Source of the DNA: Aquipuribacter sp051216895
Lineage (GTDB): Bacteria > Actinomycetota > Actinomycetes > Actinomycetales > JBBAYJ01
DNA: 64,000 nt
Direction: 5' to 3'
NCBI RefSeq assembly: GCF_051216895.1
Contig: NZ_JBPKAO010000003.1
Coordinates: 124,001-188,000 of the forward strand
The position numbers and the translations under genes were made by a program. The notes under the pieces are model-generated. The model worked only from the letters and a program-made list of their open reading frames with translations. It made no database searches and was not told the origin of the DNA. Below, in pieces: positions 53,213 to 62,288 of this stretch (position 1 is the stretch's first letter; each line of letters starts with the position of its first letter).

Positions 53213-54169
53213 TCATGCCGTGTCTTGCGGGCGGGGGCGATGGGCCTGGACGGGAGACAGTGCGTGGTCGAGCGCAGCGCGGAAACCAGGTACGAAGCCG
53301 GGCTCCACCGGGAAGTGACCACAGCCCGGGAGCATGACGAGCTCGGTGGGAACAGACATCTCGGCCAGGAAGGCACGGCTGACCTCGAGCGGTGTCCACC
53401 GGTCATCACCGGGGTGGGCGAGCACCACGGGGCACGCGCGGAACGTGGCGGGCTCGTAGCCGGGATCGTGCTGGAGCCACGAGCGAAGGAAGCCCAAAGG
53501 CACGGACACTCCTGCGCCGAGCGGATCCGTGGCACAGGTGCGGGCCAGCCGCGGGTCGTTGGCGATGGCGCCGACGGGGGCGAGCCACCGGATGGGTACG
53601 AGGCGTCGGTCGGTGAGCCGCCGGAAGGTCCGCAGAAGGGGAAGCCCGAGGCGGACGACGAGCTCGTGCCTGGCCACCACGGCGGCGACCTCGGGTCGAC
53701 GTGGGTCCAGCAGGCAGGTCACCACGGCTGACTGCACGACACCAGGCCCGAGGCGGTGCGCCACGTCCAGGGCGAGCCGGCCTCCCATGCTTGCTCCGAC
53801 AAGCACCAGCGGCCGACCACGCACCGCCACTTGCCCCACGAGGTCGGCCACGGCTGCGACCCAGTCCCCGTACCTCACGGCTCGCCGGTCGACGACGACG
53901 GTGTGGCCGTAGCCGGGCAGGTCCGGAGCCAGCGCCTCGGCACCCAGGTGCTGGGCCAGCACCCCGATGGGCGCGAGCATCCGCCCGTGGCCCCCGCCGC
54001 CGTGCAGGATCACCACCGTCGCGGTCGGGTCGGCGGCCGCGGGATGGCGGTGTACGTGCAGCGTCGTCCCGCCGGGCTGGTCCACCCACTCGCTGACGGG
54101 CTCGACCAGGGGATCCGGCAGTCCGGACGGCAGCCATGGCCGGTACCGCGAAACATGAGGATCACTCAT
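53213..54169 (-). CDS. Alpha/beta hydrolase
   Basis: 318 aa. VVILHGGGGHGRM is the oxyanion-hole loop, VLVGASMGGRLALDVAHRLG carries the nucleophile Ser in GxSxG, HPGDDRWTP holds the acid Asp, and LPGCGHFPVEPG the catalytic His. The triad is complete. Substrate unknown; esterase or lipase-like activity is expected. Confidence 0.9.
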   Translation of the reverse strand: MSDPHVSRYRPWLPSGLPDPLVEPVSEWVDQPGGTTLHVHRHPAAADPTATVVILHGGGGHGRMLAPIGVLAQHLGAEALAPDLPGYGHTVVVDRRAVRYGDWVAAVADLVGQVAVRGRPLVLVGASMGGRLALDVAHRLGPGVVQSAVVTCLLDPRRPEVAAVVARHELVVRLGLPLLRTFRRLTDRRLVPIRWLAPVGAIANDPRLARTCATDPLGAGVSVPLGFLRSWLQHDPGYEPATFRACPVVLAHPGDDRWTPLEVSRAFLAEMSVPTELVMLPGCGHFPVEPGFVPGFRAALDHALSPVQAHRPRPQDTA

Positions 54170-54271
54170 GTCCCGAGCGTGACGACTGGCCTGAGCGGGT
54201 GCAAGGGCCCTTGAGAAGCCCGATCGCCTACTGCCTTCCTGCGCTGTGCCGCACCGGGCGACTGACGTGGT

Positions 54272-55237
54272 TCAGATGGCGTCGCAGTGCGGCAGGAGCG
54301 CATCGGCGACGTCCGAGGCCACCGTCGGTGAACGGGCGCCGGGAGCCGCAGCACGGAACCTCTCGACGATGTCGAGGCGCGGCTCGAGCAGCGTGATGAC
54401 CACGTCGTCGCCGGGTAGCGCCGCGGTCAGCGCGCTGACGCCAGCCGTGGAGCAGGCGCCCACCGATGCGAGGTCCAGGACCAGTGCGTGGTTGCCCCGA
54501 ACCTGTGCGCTGTCCAACGCGGCGCACGCGACGGACACCGCCCCGGCCGAGCTGAGGTCGCCGTCCAGGCGAACCAGGCAGGTGCACCCCAGCTCGACCG
54601 TCATGACGTGCAGGGGCCCGGGGGGCGGACGCGCAGCAGAGACCCGGCGCAGGGTCCGGACCACTGCGGCGTACAGCTCGACGCGCGCCTCGGCGCGGGA
54701 CCTCGCCACGATGCTGCCTGGACCGTGACGGTCGACCACCTCCGCGAACCTGGGCCCCGGGTCCACCCTCTCCCCGAGCGGGCCGCTGGTCAGGTCGCTG
54801 AAGGTCAGGGCGTCGGCGAGCGGACCGGTCGCCCCGGGGAACCGTGCCAGCTCCTCGGCCAGGCCCCGGTGCCGGGCTTCGACGTCCGCGCCGGTGTGGT
54901 GGGCGATGAGGCCGGCGAGGTCGTGACGCCCCAGCCGCTGTAGGTGACGCGCGCCGTCGAGAGGGTGGAAACCGGTGTCCACCAGCTCGGCCGCGTACCC
55001 GATGTCGTGCAGGTACGCCGCGGCGACCAGCCGGTCCCGGTCCCTGTCGGGCAACCCTGCGGCGGCGCACCGGGCGCGCGCGGCCACTCTCCGGCTGTGC
55101 GCCCACCGGTGCGGCAGGTCGGCGAGCAGCCGGTGGGCCTCCGCCGCCGCCCAGGCCACTGGTCGGTCACAGGTCGGGTCCCCGAGGACGTCGGCCACCG
55201 ACGACCGGCGCAACAGGACTCCTGTAGCCACGGGCAC
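54272..55237 (-). CDS. HD-domain protein fused to a STAS-like domain
   Basis: 321 aa. The N-terminal half has an HD-domain pattern: HRWAHSRRVAARARCAAAGL, AAYLHDIGYAAELVDTG and LIAHHTGADVEA give the H...HD...HH residues of a metal-dependent phosphohydrolase. After a linker, the last 110 residues (CTCLVRLDGDLSSAGAVSVA, ALVLDLASVGACSTAGVSAL) look like a STAS domain, with the serine of CSTAG in the place phosphorylated in anti-sigma-factor antagonists. The fusion suggests nucleotide turnover under partner-switching control; this is inference. Confidence 0.75.
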   Translation of the reverse strand: MPVATGVLLRRSSVADVLGDPTCDRPVAWAAAEAHRLLADLPHRWAHSRRVAARARCAAAGLPDRDRDRLVAAAYLHDIGYAAELVDTGFHPLDGARHLQRLGRHDLAGLIAHHTGADVEARHRGLAEELARFPGATGPLADALTFSDLTSGPLGERVDPGPRFAEVVDRHGPGSIVARSRAEARVELYAAVVRTLRRVSAARPPPGPLHVMTVELGCTCLVRLDGDLSSAGAVSVACAALDSAQVRGNHALVLDLASVGACSTAGVSALTAALPGDDVVITLLEPRLDIVERFRAAAPGARSPTVASDVADALLPHCDAI

Positions 55238-55518
55238 ACGCTATCGCTGCCGGTCTGCGACGACAGTGATGCACCTCTGGGTGACACCTGGCAGGTGGTG
55301 TCCGAGAGTCGATCGGCCACTGGGGCACTGCCTGGAGCGACTCGCCCCGGCAACCCTCAGTGCCCCAGAGCCTCAGGGGGCGAAGCCGAGAATCAGCCCC
55401 TGGGCGAGCGACGCGACGGCTGGGTCTTCGTGCGGTTGCGGCTGGCCTGCCATCCTCGTCCATGCCTTCGAGCCGCTCACGGAAGCCTTCGCCTGGGGAG
55501 GCGCAGCTGCCGGACACG

Positions 55519-56553
55519 ATGCTGGCCGCGGTGACCACTCACCACGGCGGGCTGGACGCGATCGACCTGCGGCGTGTGGCCCTGCGACGACCCGGGCCCG
55601 GCGAGGTGCTGGTGCGAGTGCTGGCGGCCGGATGCAACAACACCGACCTCTGGACCCGTGAGGGCTCGTACGGCTCGGGCACCGGACCGGACGCCAAGGC
55701 CGGCTGGCTCGGACCGCTGGACTTCCCACGGATCCAGGGCGGCGACGTGGTCGGGACCGTTGTCGCAGCCGGCGACGCGGAGGCGGGGCGGCTGGTGGGG
55801 ATGCGCGTGCTCGTGGACCCGGCGCTCTACGGCGAGGCGGGGCCGGACGCGCGCCCGGTCGACGTGCTGGGCAGCGAACGTGACGGCGGTTTCGCGGAGC
55901 ACGTCGTCGTGCCCACGGCCAGGGCCCATGTGGTCGACGGGTCCCCGCTCAGGGACGAGCAGCTGGCGGCGCTACCGATCGCCTACGGCACCGCCCTGGG
56001 GATGCTCGAGCGGGGCGGTGTTGCCGGGGGTCACACGGTGGCGGTCACCGGCGCCTCCGGCGGGGTCGGGCTCGCCGCCGTGCAGCTGGCCAGCGCGCGC
56101 GGCGCCCGGGTCGTGGCGGTGTGCTCCGGAGGCAAGGCCGACGCGGTCCGCGAGGCCGGCGCGGACGTGGTCGTGGACCGGGGTCACGGCACGGTCGTCG
56201 CGGACCTGGCGCAAGCCGCACCCCGGGGGTACGACGTGTTCATCGACGTCATCGCCGGCCCGACACTCGAGATGGGCCTGGACCTCGTGCGCCCCGGCGG
56301 CCGCTGGGTGGTGGCCGGCGCGCTCGGCGGCTGGGACGTGCGGCTGGACGTACGGCGCCTCTACCTCGCCGACATCGCCCTGGTGGGGTCGACGATGCAC
56401 ACGCCGCGCATCTTCGACCTCTTGGTGGACCTTGCACGCCGGGGCAGCGTCCGCCCTGTCGTCGCCGCGACCTTCGCCCTGGCCGACGTGGCCGAGGCTC
56501 AGCGTGAGCTCGCGCGACGAGCCCATGTGGGAAAGATCGTGGTCATCCCGTGA
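55519..56553 (+). CDS. MDR-superfamily oxidoreductase (zinc-binding dehydrogenase-like)
   Basis: 344 aa from ATG 55519 (a start at 55462 would add a low-complexity leader). The GroES-like N-terminus reads AAGCNNTDLWTREGSYGSG and the Rossmann fold GHTVAVTGASGGVGLAAVQLASA binds NADP(H). Zinc ligands are not obvious, as in the quinone-reductase branch. Substrate unknown. It precedes a TetR gene with a palindrome between them and may be regulated by it. Confidence 0.88.
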   Translation: MLAAVTTHHGGLDAIDLRRVALRRPGPGEVLVRVLAAGCNNTDLWTREGSYGSGTGPDAKAGWLGPLDFPRIQGGDVVGTVVAAGDAEAGRLVGMRVLVDPALYGEAGPDARPVDVLGSERDGGFAEHVVVPTARAHVVDGSPLRDEQLAALPIAYGTALGMLERGGVAGGHTVAVTGASGGVGLAAVQLASARGARVVAVCSGGKADAVREAGADVVVDRGHGTVVADLAQAAPRGYDVFIDVIAGPTLEMGLDLVRPGGRWVVAGALGGWDVRLDVRRLYLADIALVGSTMHTPRIFDLLVDLARRGSVRPVVAATFALADVAEAQRELARRAHVGKIVVIP

Positions 56554-56648
56554 CGGGATGGACCACCGGGGACGGTTGCGACGCCTGATCGTCCGCTCCC
56601 GCTGGCGGGCCTGCACGACTGCCTACCAGCGACAGACGACTGGTGGTG

Positions 56649-56676
56649 TGTACCGATGGTGCATACCATTGGTACA
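56649..56676. promoter_or_regulatory. TetR operator palindrome
   Basis: 12-bp arms TGTACCGATGGT and ACCATTGGTACA around GCAT, with a single mismatch; the last base is the A of the TetR ATG. Strong candidate for autorepression. Confidence 0.75.
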
Positions 56677-57272
56677 TGCCCTCGCCGCGGTTCCTGCGAC
56701 TGCCCCCTGAGCAGCGCCACTCCATCCTCGACGTCGCCCGCCGCCAGTTCGCAGCCGACGGCGTCGCGACCGCCTCCTACAACAAGATCATCGAGCTGTC
56801 CGGGATCTCCAAGTCCTCCGCCTACCAGTACTTCGACGGCAGGGATGACGTGCTCGAGGCCGTGCTGGCCGACCTGCGGGACAGGCTCACCCAGCTGCTC
56901 GGTGGCTGGGTGCCCGCGTCGACCGAGCAGTCCTTCTGGCAGCAGCTTCGCGACGACAGCACCCGGCTGCACCGGCACCTCGCCGACAACCCCGACGACC
57001 TTGCCCTGGTCGACGCCGTCACCGCTCGAGCACCGTCGGACGGCCCCGACCCCGGGACCGTGTGGCTGGGCGAGGTCATCGACAACGGGACGGCGCTGGG
57101 GGTCGTCCGCGCTGACACCGACCCCGACCTGCTGCTGGCCGCCTCGGCTGCAGTGCTGCAGTCCATCGACCGATGGGCGATCGCGAGGCTCCGGGCCGAC
57201 CCCGACGCCCCGTCGTCCGACCTCGAGCAGGCGCACAGATTGCTCGCCGCACTGTGGTCGGAGGTCCCGTGA
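56676..57272 (+). CDS. TetR family regulator
   Basis: 198 aa, ATG 56676. RHSILDVARRQFAADGVATA, then ASYNKIIELSGISKSSAYQYFDGRDDV, is the N-terminal helix-turn-helix. The C-terminal half is a ligand domain of unknown type. Its stop overlaps the start of the next membrane gene (GTGA), so it heads an operon with that gene and a GNAT acetyltransferase. A near-perfect palindrome abuts its start. Confidence 0.9.
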   Translation: MPSPRFLRLPPEQRHSILDVARRQFAADGVATASYNKIIELSGISKSSAYQYFDGRDDVLEAVLADLRDRLTQLLGGWVPASTEQSFWQQLRDDSTRLHRHLADNPDDLALVDAVTARAPSDGPDPGTVWLGEVIDNGTALGVVRADTDPDLLLAASAAVLQSIDRWAIARLRADPDAPSSDLEQAHRLLAALWSEVP

Positions 57273-57852
57273 GCGCCGCCGTCGAACCACGCGCAGTCGC
57301 CCGACCCGGTCTGCTCGACCGGTTCGTGGGCCTGGCCACACCAAGGCCGACCTCGCGGTGCAGGGCGTAGGCGGTCTCATCTGCGCCGCCTTGCTCGGCT
57401 GGTACCTGGCGAGCTCCCCGGCCGGACCCGGTTGCTCGACCTGGCAGGTCGTCCTGCTCACGGTGATCGCCCTGGACCTGATCGGGGGCGTCCTGACGAA
57501 CTCGACCACGGCCACGAAGTCCTGGTACCACCGCCCCGGCGCACGCCGCACCCGACTGGTGTTCGTCACGAGTCACCTGCTGCACCTGGCCCTGGTCGGG
57601 CTGCTGCTGCTGGACCGGGACTGGACGTGGTTGCTGGTCAGCGGGGCACTCCTGCTCGCCGCAACCCTGCTCATCGAGCTCGCCCCGCGCCCGGTCAAGC
57701 TCGTGGTCGCGACCGGCAGCTACACGGCGGTGCTGGTCCTCGGGCTCGTCCTCGCCCCGCTGCCTGCGGCGCTGTCCTGGTTCCCGGCGCTGTTCTACCT
57801 CAAGCTGCTGGTCTGCTTCCTGGTACCGGCAGCGGAGGCGCGCCAGGCATGA
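57269..57852 (+). CDS. Membrane protein, frameshifted near codon 23
   Basis: A GTG at 57269 overlaps the TetR stop and opens a plausible N-terminus (SAAVEPRAVARPGLLDRFVG), but that frame stops at 57370. The next frame continues with a convincing protein: TKADLAVQGVGGLICAALLG, NSTTATKSWYHRP and four membrane helices to the stop at 57852. One base has been gained or lost near 57337, by mutation or sequencing error. The stop overlaps the acetyltransferase start (ATGA). Family not named. Confidence 0.65.
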
Positions 57853-58478
57853 CCGAGCACCCACCAGCACTGCCCGCGGGTTGCCGGGTCGTGACCGACC
57901 CACCCGTCGGCGCCTCCGCCGACCTGCTCGCCGCCGCCTTCGTCGACGAGGCCGGGATCCGCTGGACGTGCGGGTCTGACCAGGCCCGTCAGCGCACCTG
58001 GTTCGCCGCCACCGAGCGGCTTCTCGCCCGGCAGCCCGGAACCCGCCGCTACCTGCTGCAGCGGGACGGCCAGGCGGTGGCCGCGGCCTGGACCACAAGC
58101 CTGGCAGGCCGCCCGCCAGTCACCTCCCGGCTGGGCTGGCTTATCCAGGTGCTGACCGGCTGCGGACCCGCGGTGGTGGCGCGCACCGCCACCTACCGGC
58201 GCAGGGAGGCGCCGCTCGTCCCGCCGCGAGCCACGATCCTGGAGTTCGTGGGAGTGCTGCAGGACGCCCGTGGCAGCGGTGTCGGAGGCATGCTGCTCCG
58301 GCGTGTGCTGGCCGACACGCACTCCGGGCCGAAGGCCCCCTCGGTGCACCTGAGCACAGCCGACCCCCGAAACGTCGAGCTCTACCGCCACCTGGGGTTC
58401 GAGGTCGACGGGACTTTCTCACTGCCTGGTCTGCAGGTCACAGCCATGTCCCGAACCCCACCGATGCGCCAGGCGTGA
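57849..58478 (+). CDS. GNAT-family N-acetyltransferase
   Basis: 209 aa from ATG 57849. LEFVGVLQDARGSGVGGMLL contains the acetyl-CoA phosphate loop (Q/R-x-x-G-x-G), and PSVHLSTADPRNVELYRHLG with FEVDGTF is the C-terminal GNAT signature. The acceptor is unknown. Last gene of the TetR-membrane protein-GNAT operon, overlapping its neighbour by 4 bp. Confidence 0.88.
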   Translation: MTEHPPALPAGCRVVTDPPVGASADLLAAAFVDEAGIRWTCGSDQARQRTWFAATERLLARQPGTRRYLLQRDGQAVAAAWTTSLAGRPPVTSRLGWLIQVLTGCGPAVVARTATYRRREAPLVPPRATILEFVGVLQDARGSGVGGMLLRRVLADTHSGPKAPSVHLSTADPRNVELYRHLGFEVDGTFSLPGLQVTAMSRTPPMRQA

Positions 58479-58618
58479 CGGCGTCGTCCCCTTCTGCATC
58501 CTCGCGACGCGCCTCAGCGAGGAACGACGAACGCACCACCTCGGCCAGAGCGCGTCCCGGTAACCGATCGTCAGACGATGCCCGGGGTCAGACGGGTCCG
58601 CGCCAACGACGGTGCCGG

Positions 58619-58813
58619 CTACGCCGTCGGGGGCACTGGCGGCGGGGGCGTCCATCCTGACCTTCTGGAGCGGGCGAGCTCATGACGCACGGCGAGGCGA
58701 ACGACCCAGTACGCGAGGGTGGCGATCAGGAGTGGCACGACGATCCAGAAGGTGGCGAGTACCGCGAAGAACGGGAACGCGGGTAGGAGCTCGGCTTCCG
58801 TCATGTCAGTCAT
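58619..58813 (-). CDS. Small single-pass membrane protein
   Basis: 64 aa from the ATG at 58813. One membrane helix (AVLATFWIVVPLLIATLAYWVV) is followed by a basic segment and a Pro-rich tail (GWTPPPPVPPTA). Function unknown. Confidence 0.55.
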   Translation of the reverse strand: MTDMTEAELLPAFPFFAVLATFWIVVPLLIATLAYWVVRLAVRHELARSRRSGWTPPPPVPPTA

Positions 58814-58926
58814 GCCCGGCACGCTACTGATCGGTCCAGGCGGTTTCGCCAGTCGGCGATCCCTGAGCGGGGGTGAGAGCTGGCTCCTATGTGAGCGCCC
58901 CTCCGGAGCGGCCGGGATCAGCAGGC

Positions 58927-59214
58927 TCACGCCCGGTAGGCGTCTCGACGGTGTGCAACATCCAGGACGGACACCGTGTGCTCCTGCTCGTCGATCCGGT
59001 AGACGACGCGGTAGGTGCCGCGGCGGGCGGTGTGGCGGTCCTGCAGCGGTGCCCGCAGCTGCTTGCCGACCCGGTGGGGGTTGTCCAGCAGGGGGCCGAT
59101 GACGAACTCGTAGGCGGCGAAGGCCGCTGCCTCGGGCAGGGCGTCGGTCAGCTGTCGTCGGGCGGTCGGGGTGATGACCAGGGTGTAGCGGTCGTCCCCA
59201 GACGACAGGCTCAC
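58927..59214 (-). CDS. RelE/ParE-family toxin
   Basis: 95 aa, ATG 59214 overlapping the antitoxin stop by 4 bp. YTLVITPTARRQLTDALPEA and a TYRVVYRIDEQEHTVSVLDV core ending in AHRRDAYR match RelE-like mRNA interferases. It is clearly paralogous to the toxin at 62289 (shared LPEA..., PHRVGK, ARRG-YRVxYRI, VAHRRDAYR). Confidence 0.92.
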   Translation of the reverse strand: MSLSSGDDRYTLVITPTARRQLTDALPEAAAFAAYEFVIGPLLDNPHRVGKQLRAPLQDRHTARRGTYRVVYRIDEQEHTVSVLDVAHRRDAYRA

Positions 59215-59513
59215 GATGGGGCTGGGTCCCGACGGCCGCGCATGGCGGCGGCGAGGTCGGCTTCGGACTCCCCGAGACCGGCGGCGAGCTCGGTCTCAGA
59301 AGCATTCAGGCGGGCGACGGCGTCGCCGTCGGACAGCACCGCGATCGTCTCTTCCAGTGCCTCGAGGTCGGCCGGGGCGATGAGCACGGCCGAGGGGGTG
59401 CCGTGCACAGTGACGAGTACCCGCTCGTGCTGGGTGCCGACGCGGCTGACGACCTCGGACAGGTGCGCCTTGGCCTCAGCGAGGGACATGGACGTCGACG
59501 GACTCATAGTCAT
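59211..59513 (-). CDS. Phd/YefM-type antitoxin
   Basis: 100 aa from ATG 59513 (59507 also possible). MSLAEAKAHLSEVVSRVGTQ and HGTPSAVLIAPADLEALEET are the Phd/YefM DNA-binding half; the rest binds the RelE toxin. First gene of the pair and likely repressor of its own promoter. Confidence 0.9.
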   Translation of the reverse strand: MTMSPSTSMSLAEAKAHLSEVVSRVGTQHERVLVTVHGTPSAVLIAPADLEALEETIAVLSDGDAVARLNASETELAAGLGESEADLAAAMRGRRDPAPS

Positions 59514-59693
59514 AAGTGTGACCACTGCTCGGCATCTTGTCCACCATGGCCGGTCGACCATCCCCTGCTGACGAGCGGTCGCGAGCACCGTTAGTCGGGC
59601 ACGATGAACCATGGGTGGCCTGATCCGGCCATGTCTCCGACACTCGGGTGCACGGGCCTTGACTCCCGGCTAAAGCGGCACCAGCGTGTTGCG

Positions 59694-59993
59694 ATGGTGG
59701 AGGCGCAGCAGGCAGTGGACCAGACCCCGTCGGAGGCGCACCTTGGCGTCGCGCGAGAGTCGGTCGCCTTCGTGCCGGCGCTGGGCTCCGCAGTCGCCCT
59801 CTCTCAGCTGCTGTTCCTGAACGAGGCCGGCCTCGGCCTCTGGGGCGCTTTCGCCTGCGGGATGGCGGCCATGGGTGCGTACGTGGTCAGGGAGAAGGGG
59901 AAGTGGCGGCGGCGCGAGAAGGCGCTCCAGACAGAGCTCGACCGCGCAGCGTCCGCGCCTGAGCGTCGCTCCGCCAGCCCCGGCCCTCACTGA
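59694..59993 (+). CDS. Small membrane protein
   Basis: 99 aa from ATG 59694 (an earlier ATG at 59604 would add a weak leader). Hydrophobic segments lie at VAFVPALGSAVALSQLLFL and LWGAFACGMAAMGAYVV, followed by a highly charged helix (REKGKWRRREKALQTELD). Function unknown. Confidence 0.55.
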   Translation: MVEAQQAVDQTPSEAHLGVARESVAFVPALGSAVALSQLLFLNEAGLGLWGAFACGMAAMGAYVVREKGKWRRREKALQTELDRAASAPERRSASPGPH

Positions 59994-60053
59994 CCGGATG
60001 CCGATCCTCCTGCGACACCGATTACTCCGCGGGACCGCGACGGTCCGACGGTC

Positions 60054-60431
60054 GTGACTGCTGCAGACGTAGGCAAGTACTTGAACAACCTCGAACACCC
60101 CCATAAGGACGGCGTCCGGACGCTACGCGACGCCATCCTGGCGGCCGACGTCGGCATCAGCGAACACATCAAGTGGAACGCCCCCAGCTTCTGTTTTGGC
60201 GGCGTCGACCGAGCCACGATGCGACTGGCTCCCCGCGACGCCTTCCAGCTCGTCCTGCACCGCGGCAGCCGGGTCCGTAGCGACACGGCCGGCTTCCACT
60301 TCGATGACGGCACTGGCTTGATCCGTTGGGCATCCCCCTACCGGGGCGTGATCGACCTGGCACGACCAGATGTGCTGGAGCAGCACCTGACGGACGTTAT
60401 CGATTTGGTGCGGCGTTGGGTCGTGAGCTGA
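60054..60431 (+). CDS. DUF1801-like protein
   Basis: 125 aa from GTG 60054. VRTLRDAILAADVGISEHIK followed by WNAPSF is the DUF1801 (YdhG-type) signature, a small fold with a hydrophobic cavity. Length and ends agree with the family. Biochemical role unknown. Confidence 0.85.
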   Translation: MTAADVGKYLNNLEHPHKDGVRTLRDAILAADVGISEHIKWNAPSFCFGGVDRATMRLAPRDAFQLVLHRGSRVRSDTAGFHFDDGTGLIRWASPYRGVIDLARPDVLEQHLTDVIDLVRRWVVS

Positions 60432-60535
60432 GGGACCGCTCGAGCCGACTCACCGAGGACTCCGTCCACATGCCGATCCTCAGCCGGGGATCGGCGAAAG
60501 GGCGGTGTCGGCAACTGGCGGGCCTGTACTTCGCT

Positions 60536-61429
60536 CTAGGTGGTGATCGAGGACTCGGTGGTGATCGTGCCGCCGGTGAGTACGTCGACGCGCAGGCCGC
60601 CGCGGTGGATGAGTGGGCGCAGCAGGCCTGGGCCGGCGATCCGTTCGAGGTGGGCGCAGGGCTCGGCGAGCCGTAGTCCGCGGCAGCGGGCGTCGCCGAT
60701 GCTGAACTCGCGGCCGACGAGGGCGTTGACGTCGATGCCGCGGGTGAGGATGTTCCTGCGGGTGCTGGCGAAGTCCAGGTGGGCATCGCGAGCAGTGAGC
60801 TCCTCCACGACCTCTGAGGCGATCATCGTCAGGTCGTAGCCGGGTCGGTGGCCGGCGCGGGGGCTGAAGGTGCCGGCGTTCACTGCGTAACGGTCGCCCT
60901 CCAGACCGCGTCCGGGCAGGGCGCGACTGCTGGTGAGGATCTGCATGGGTGCTTCGGCGGCGGGAGCGATCGCGATTCGCTCGACCGTCCCGGACAACCT
61001 GGTCCCGGGCGTGACCGGCGCTAGTACGGGGTTCAGCGATGCGACGGCGTAGGCACTGCTGATGTCGAGGTCCGCGGTGGCGCGCCCGAGCAGCGCGGGG
61101 TCCTGCGGGCTGAGGACCACACCGGGCGGGGTGCCGAACGCCAGCACCGCGACCTGCCGGCGCGGGCCGTCGGCGACGTCGCTGCCGCTGCCATCGGCCA
61201 CGCCGATCCACCAGCCGGCCCATTGGAACGAGCCGGGCTCAGCGACGGGGACCAGACCGGAGCCGCGTCCGGCCAGCCAGCCCTTCCATGCGCCGAGCGC
61301 GTGCTCCACGGGCACGTCCTCCAGGCGGGGGAAGTCGTCGAGCGGAACCTCGGTGACGGACGAGAGGCATGCGGCGAGACCGCGCACGAGCGAGCCCGCT
61401 GCACCGCCGGGCAGGTCGGTCTGGATCAT
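60536..61429 (-). CDS. MOSC-domain protein
   Basis: 297 aa. The last 150 residues form a MOSC domain (LEGDRYAVNAGTFSPRAGHR, FASTRRNILTRGIDVNALVG, CRGLRLAEPCAHLERIAGPG), with the cysteine that in relatives handles sulfur for molybdenum-cofactor enzymes. The first 140 residues are an unrecognised acidic domain (WKGWLAGRGSGLVPVAEPGS). The partner enzyme is not in the window. Confidence 0.8.
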   Translation of the reverse strand: MIQTDLPGGAAGSLVRGLAACLSSVTEVPLDDFPRLEDVPVEHALGAWKGWLAGRGSGLVPVAEPGSFQWAGWWIGVADGSGSDVADGPRRQVAVLAFGTPPGVVLSPQDPALLGRATADLDISSAYAVASLNPVLAPVTPGTRLSGTVERIAIAPAAEAPMQILTSSRALPGRGLEGDRYAVNAGTFSPRAGHRPGYDLTMIASEVVEELTARDAHLDFASTRRNILTRGIDVNALVGREFSIGDARCRGLRLAEPCAHLERIAGPGLLRPLIHRGGLRVDVLTGGTITTESSITT

Positions 61430-61607
61430 GTCGGCCTCCGGACCAACGAGGGATGAAGCAGGGCCTGGCCTGCAGAGCGCCGGTCCCAGTGTCGGGCGAA
61501 GTGGTGAGTCGCCGCAGCGCTGTCCGCCTGTCGCGCGGTCGGCAAAGACAGCGGGGCCAACGGCGAGCTGCGGTAGTCCGGCAGGGATCGCTACCTGGGG
61601 ACAGTTC

Positions 61608-62210
61608 TTAGTGCTCTGCAGAGGCTTGCTCGGGTACCCAGCGGCCGGACGAGGTCTCCAGGTCCACGACGAGTCGACCTAAGGGTTTCGGCCCCTCGTC
61701 AGACCCGTCGTCGGCCAGGCTCATCGGGGGGAAAAGGGTGAAGGTGAGCACCCGCGCGTCTGGAGGCAGGGGCCACTCCCCGCGGGACCGATGGGTACTC
61801 GGACCACCCTCGAACGGGGCGATGGCGCCCCCGTCGTCACCGTCCCAGGGGAGAAGGACGTCGGCGTCGTACGTGATCCCGACCAGGTGGTCGAAGAAGG
61901 AGCCCTCCTCGGCCGACGGGGGGATACCTGGGACGAGCTCGTACTCCAGCGCGAAGGCGGGGTAGCCACTGCGTCCGGCCATGTCGAGGGCAATCTGCTC
62001 GGGGCTCCTGTACTCGTCCTCGCCGTCCTCACCGTCCTCGCCGTCCTCGTCGTCCTCGTCGCCCCAGGGCAGCGGTAGCTCAGAGGGTCCGCTCAGGCCC
62101 CGCGCGATAAAGCGGTGGCCCGGGAGGACCTCCCCGCAGTCGACGTCGAACGTGCAGAGCAACGGTGCCGCCTGAAGGACGTCCGCTCGTGACGGCAGTT
62201 GGTCGGCCAT
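61608..62210 (-). CDS. Acidic hypothetical protein
   Basis: 200 aa from the ATG at 62210. A tandem 9-bp repeat encodes Glu-Asp-Gly units (about residues 52-64). The rest looks like a single soluble domain (FALEYELVPGIPPSAEEGSF, then FDHLVGITYDADVLLPWDGD). The strong acidity is typical of immunity-type proteins, but no toxin is adjacent. The family is not recognised. Confidence 0.6.
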   Translation of the reverse strand: MADQLPSRADVLQAAPLLCTFDVDCGEVLPGHRFIARGLSGPSELPLPWGDEDDEDGEDGEDGEDEYRSPEQIALDMAGRSGYPAFALEYELVPGIPPSAEEGSFFDHLVGITYDADVLLPWDGDDGGAIAPFEGGPSTHRSRGEWPLPPDARVLTFTLFPPMSLADDGSDEGPKPLGRLVVDLETSSGRWVPEQASAEH

Positions 62211-62288
62211 GACGCGATGGTGCACCACCAGCCCGGGGGTCGAGGTGGGAACAGGCGTTCTCGACTCCGGTTGTCAGCTGACGATCGG

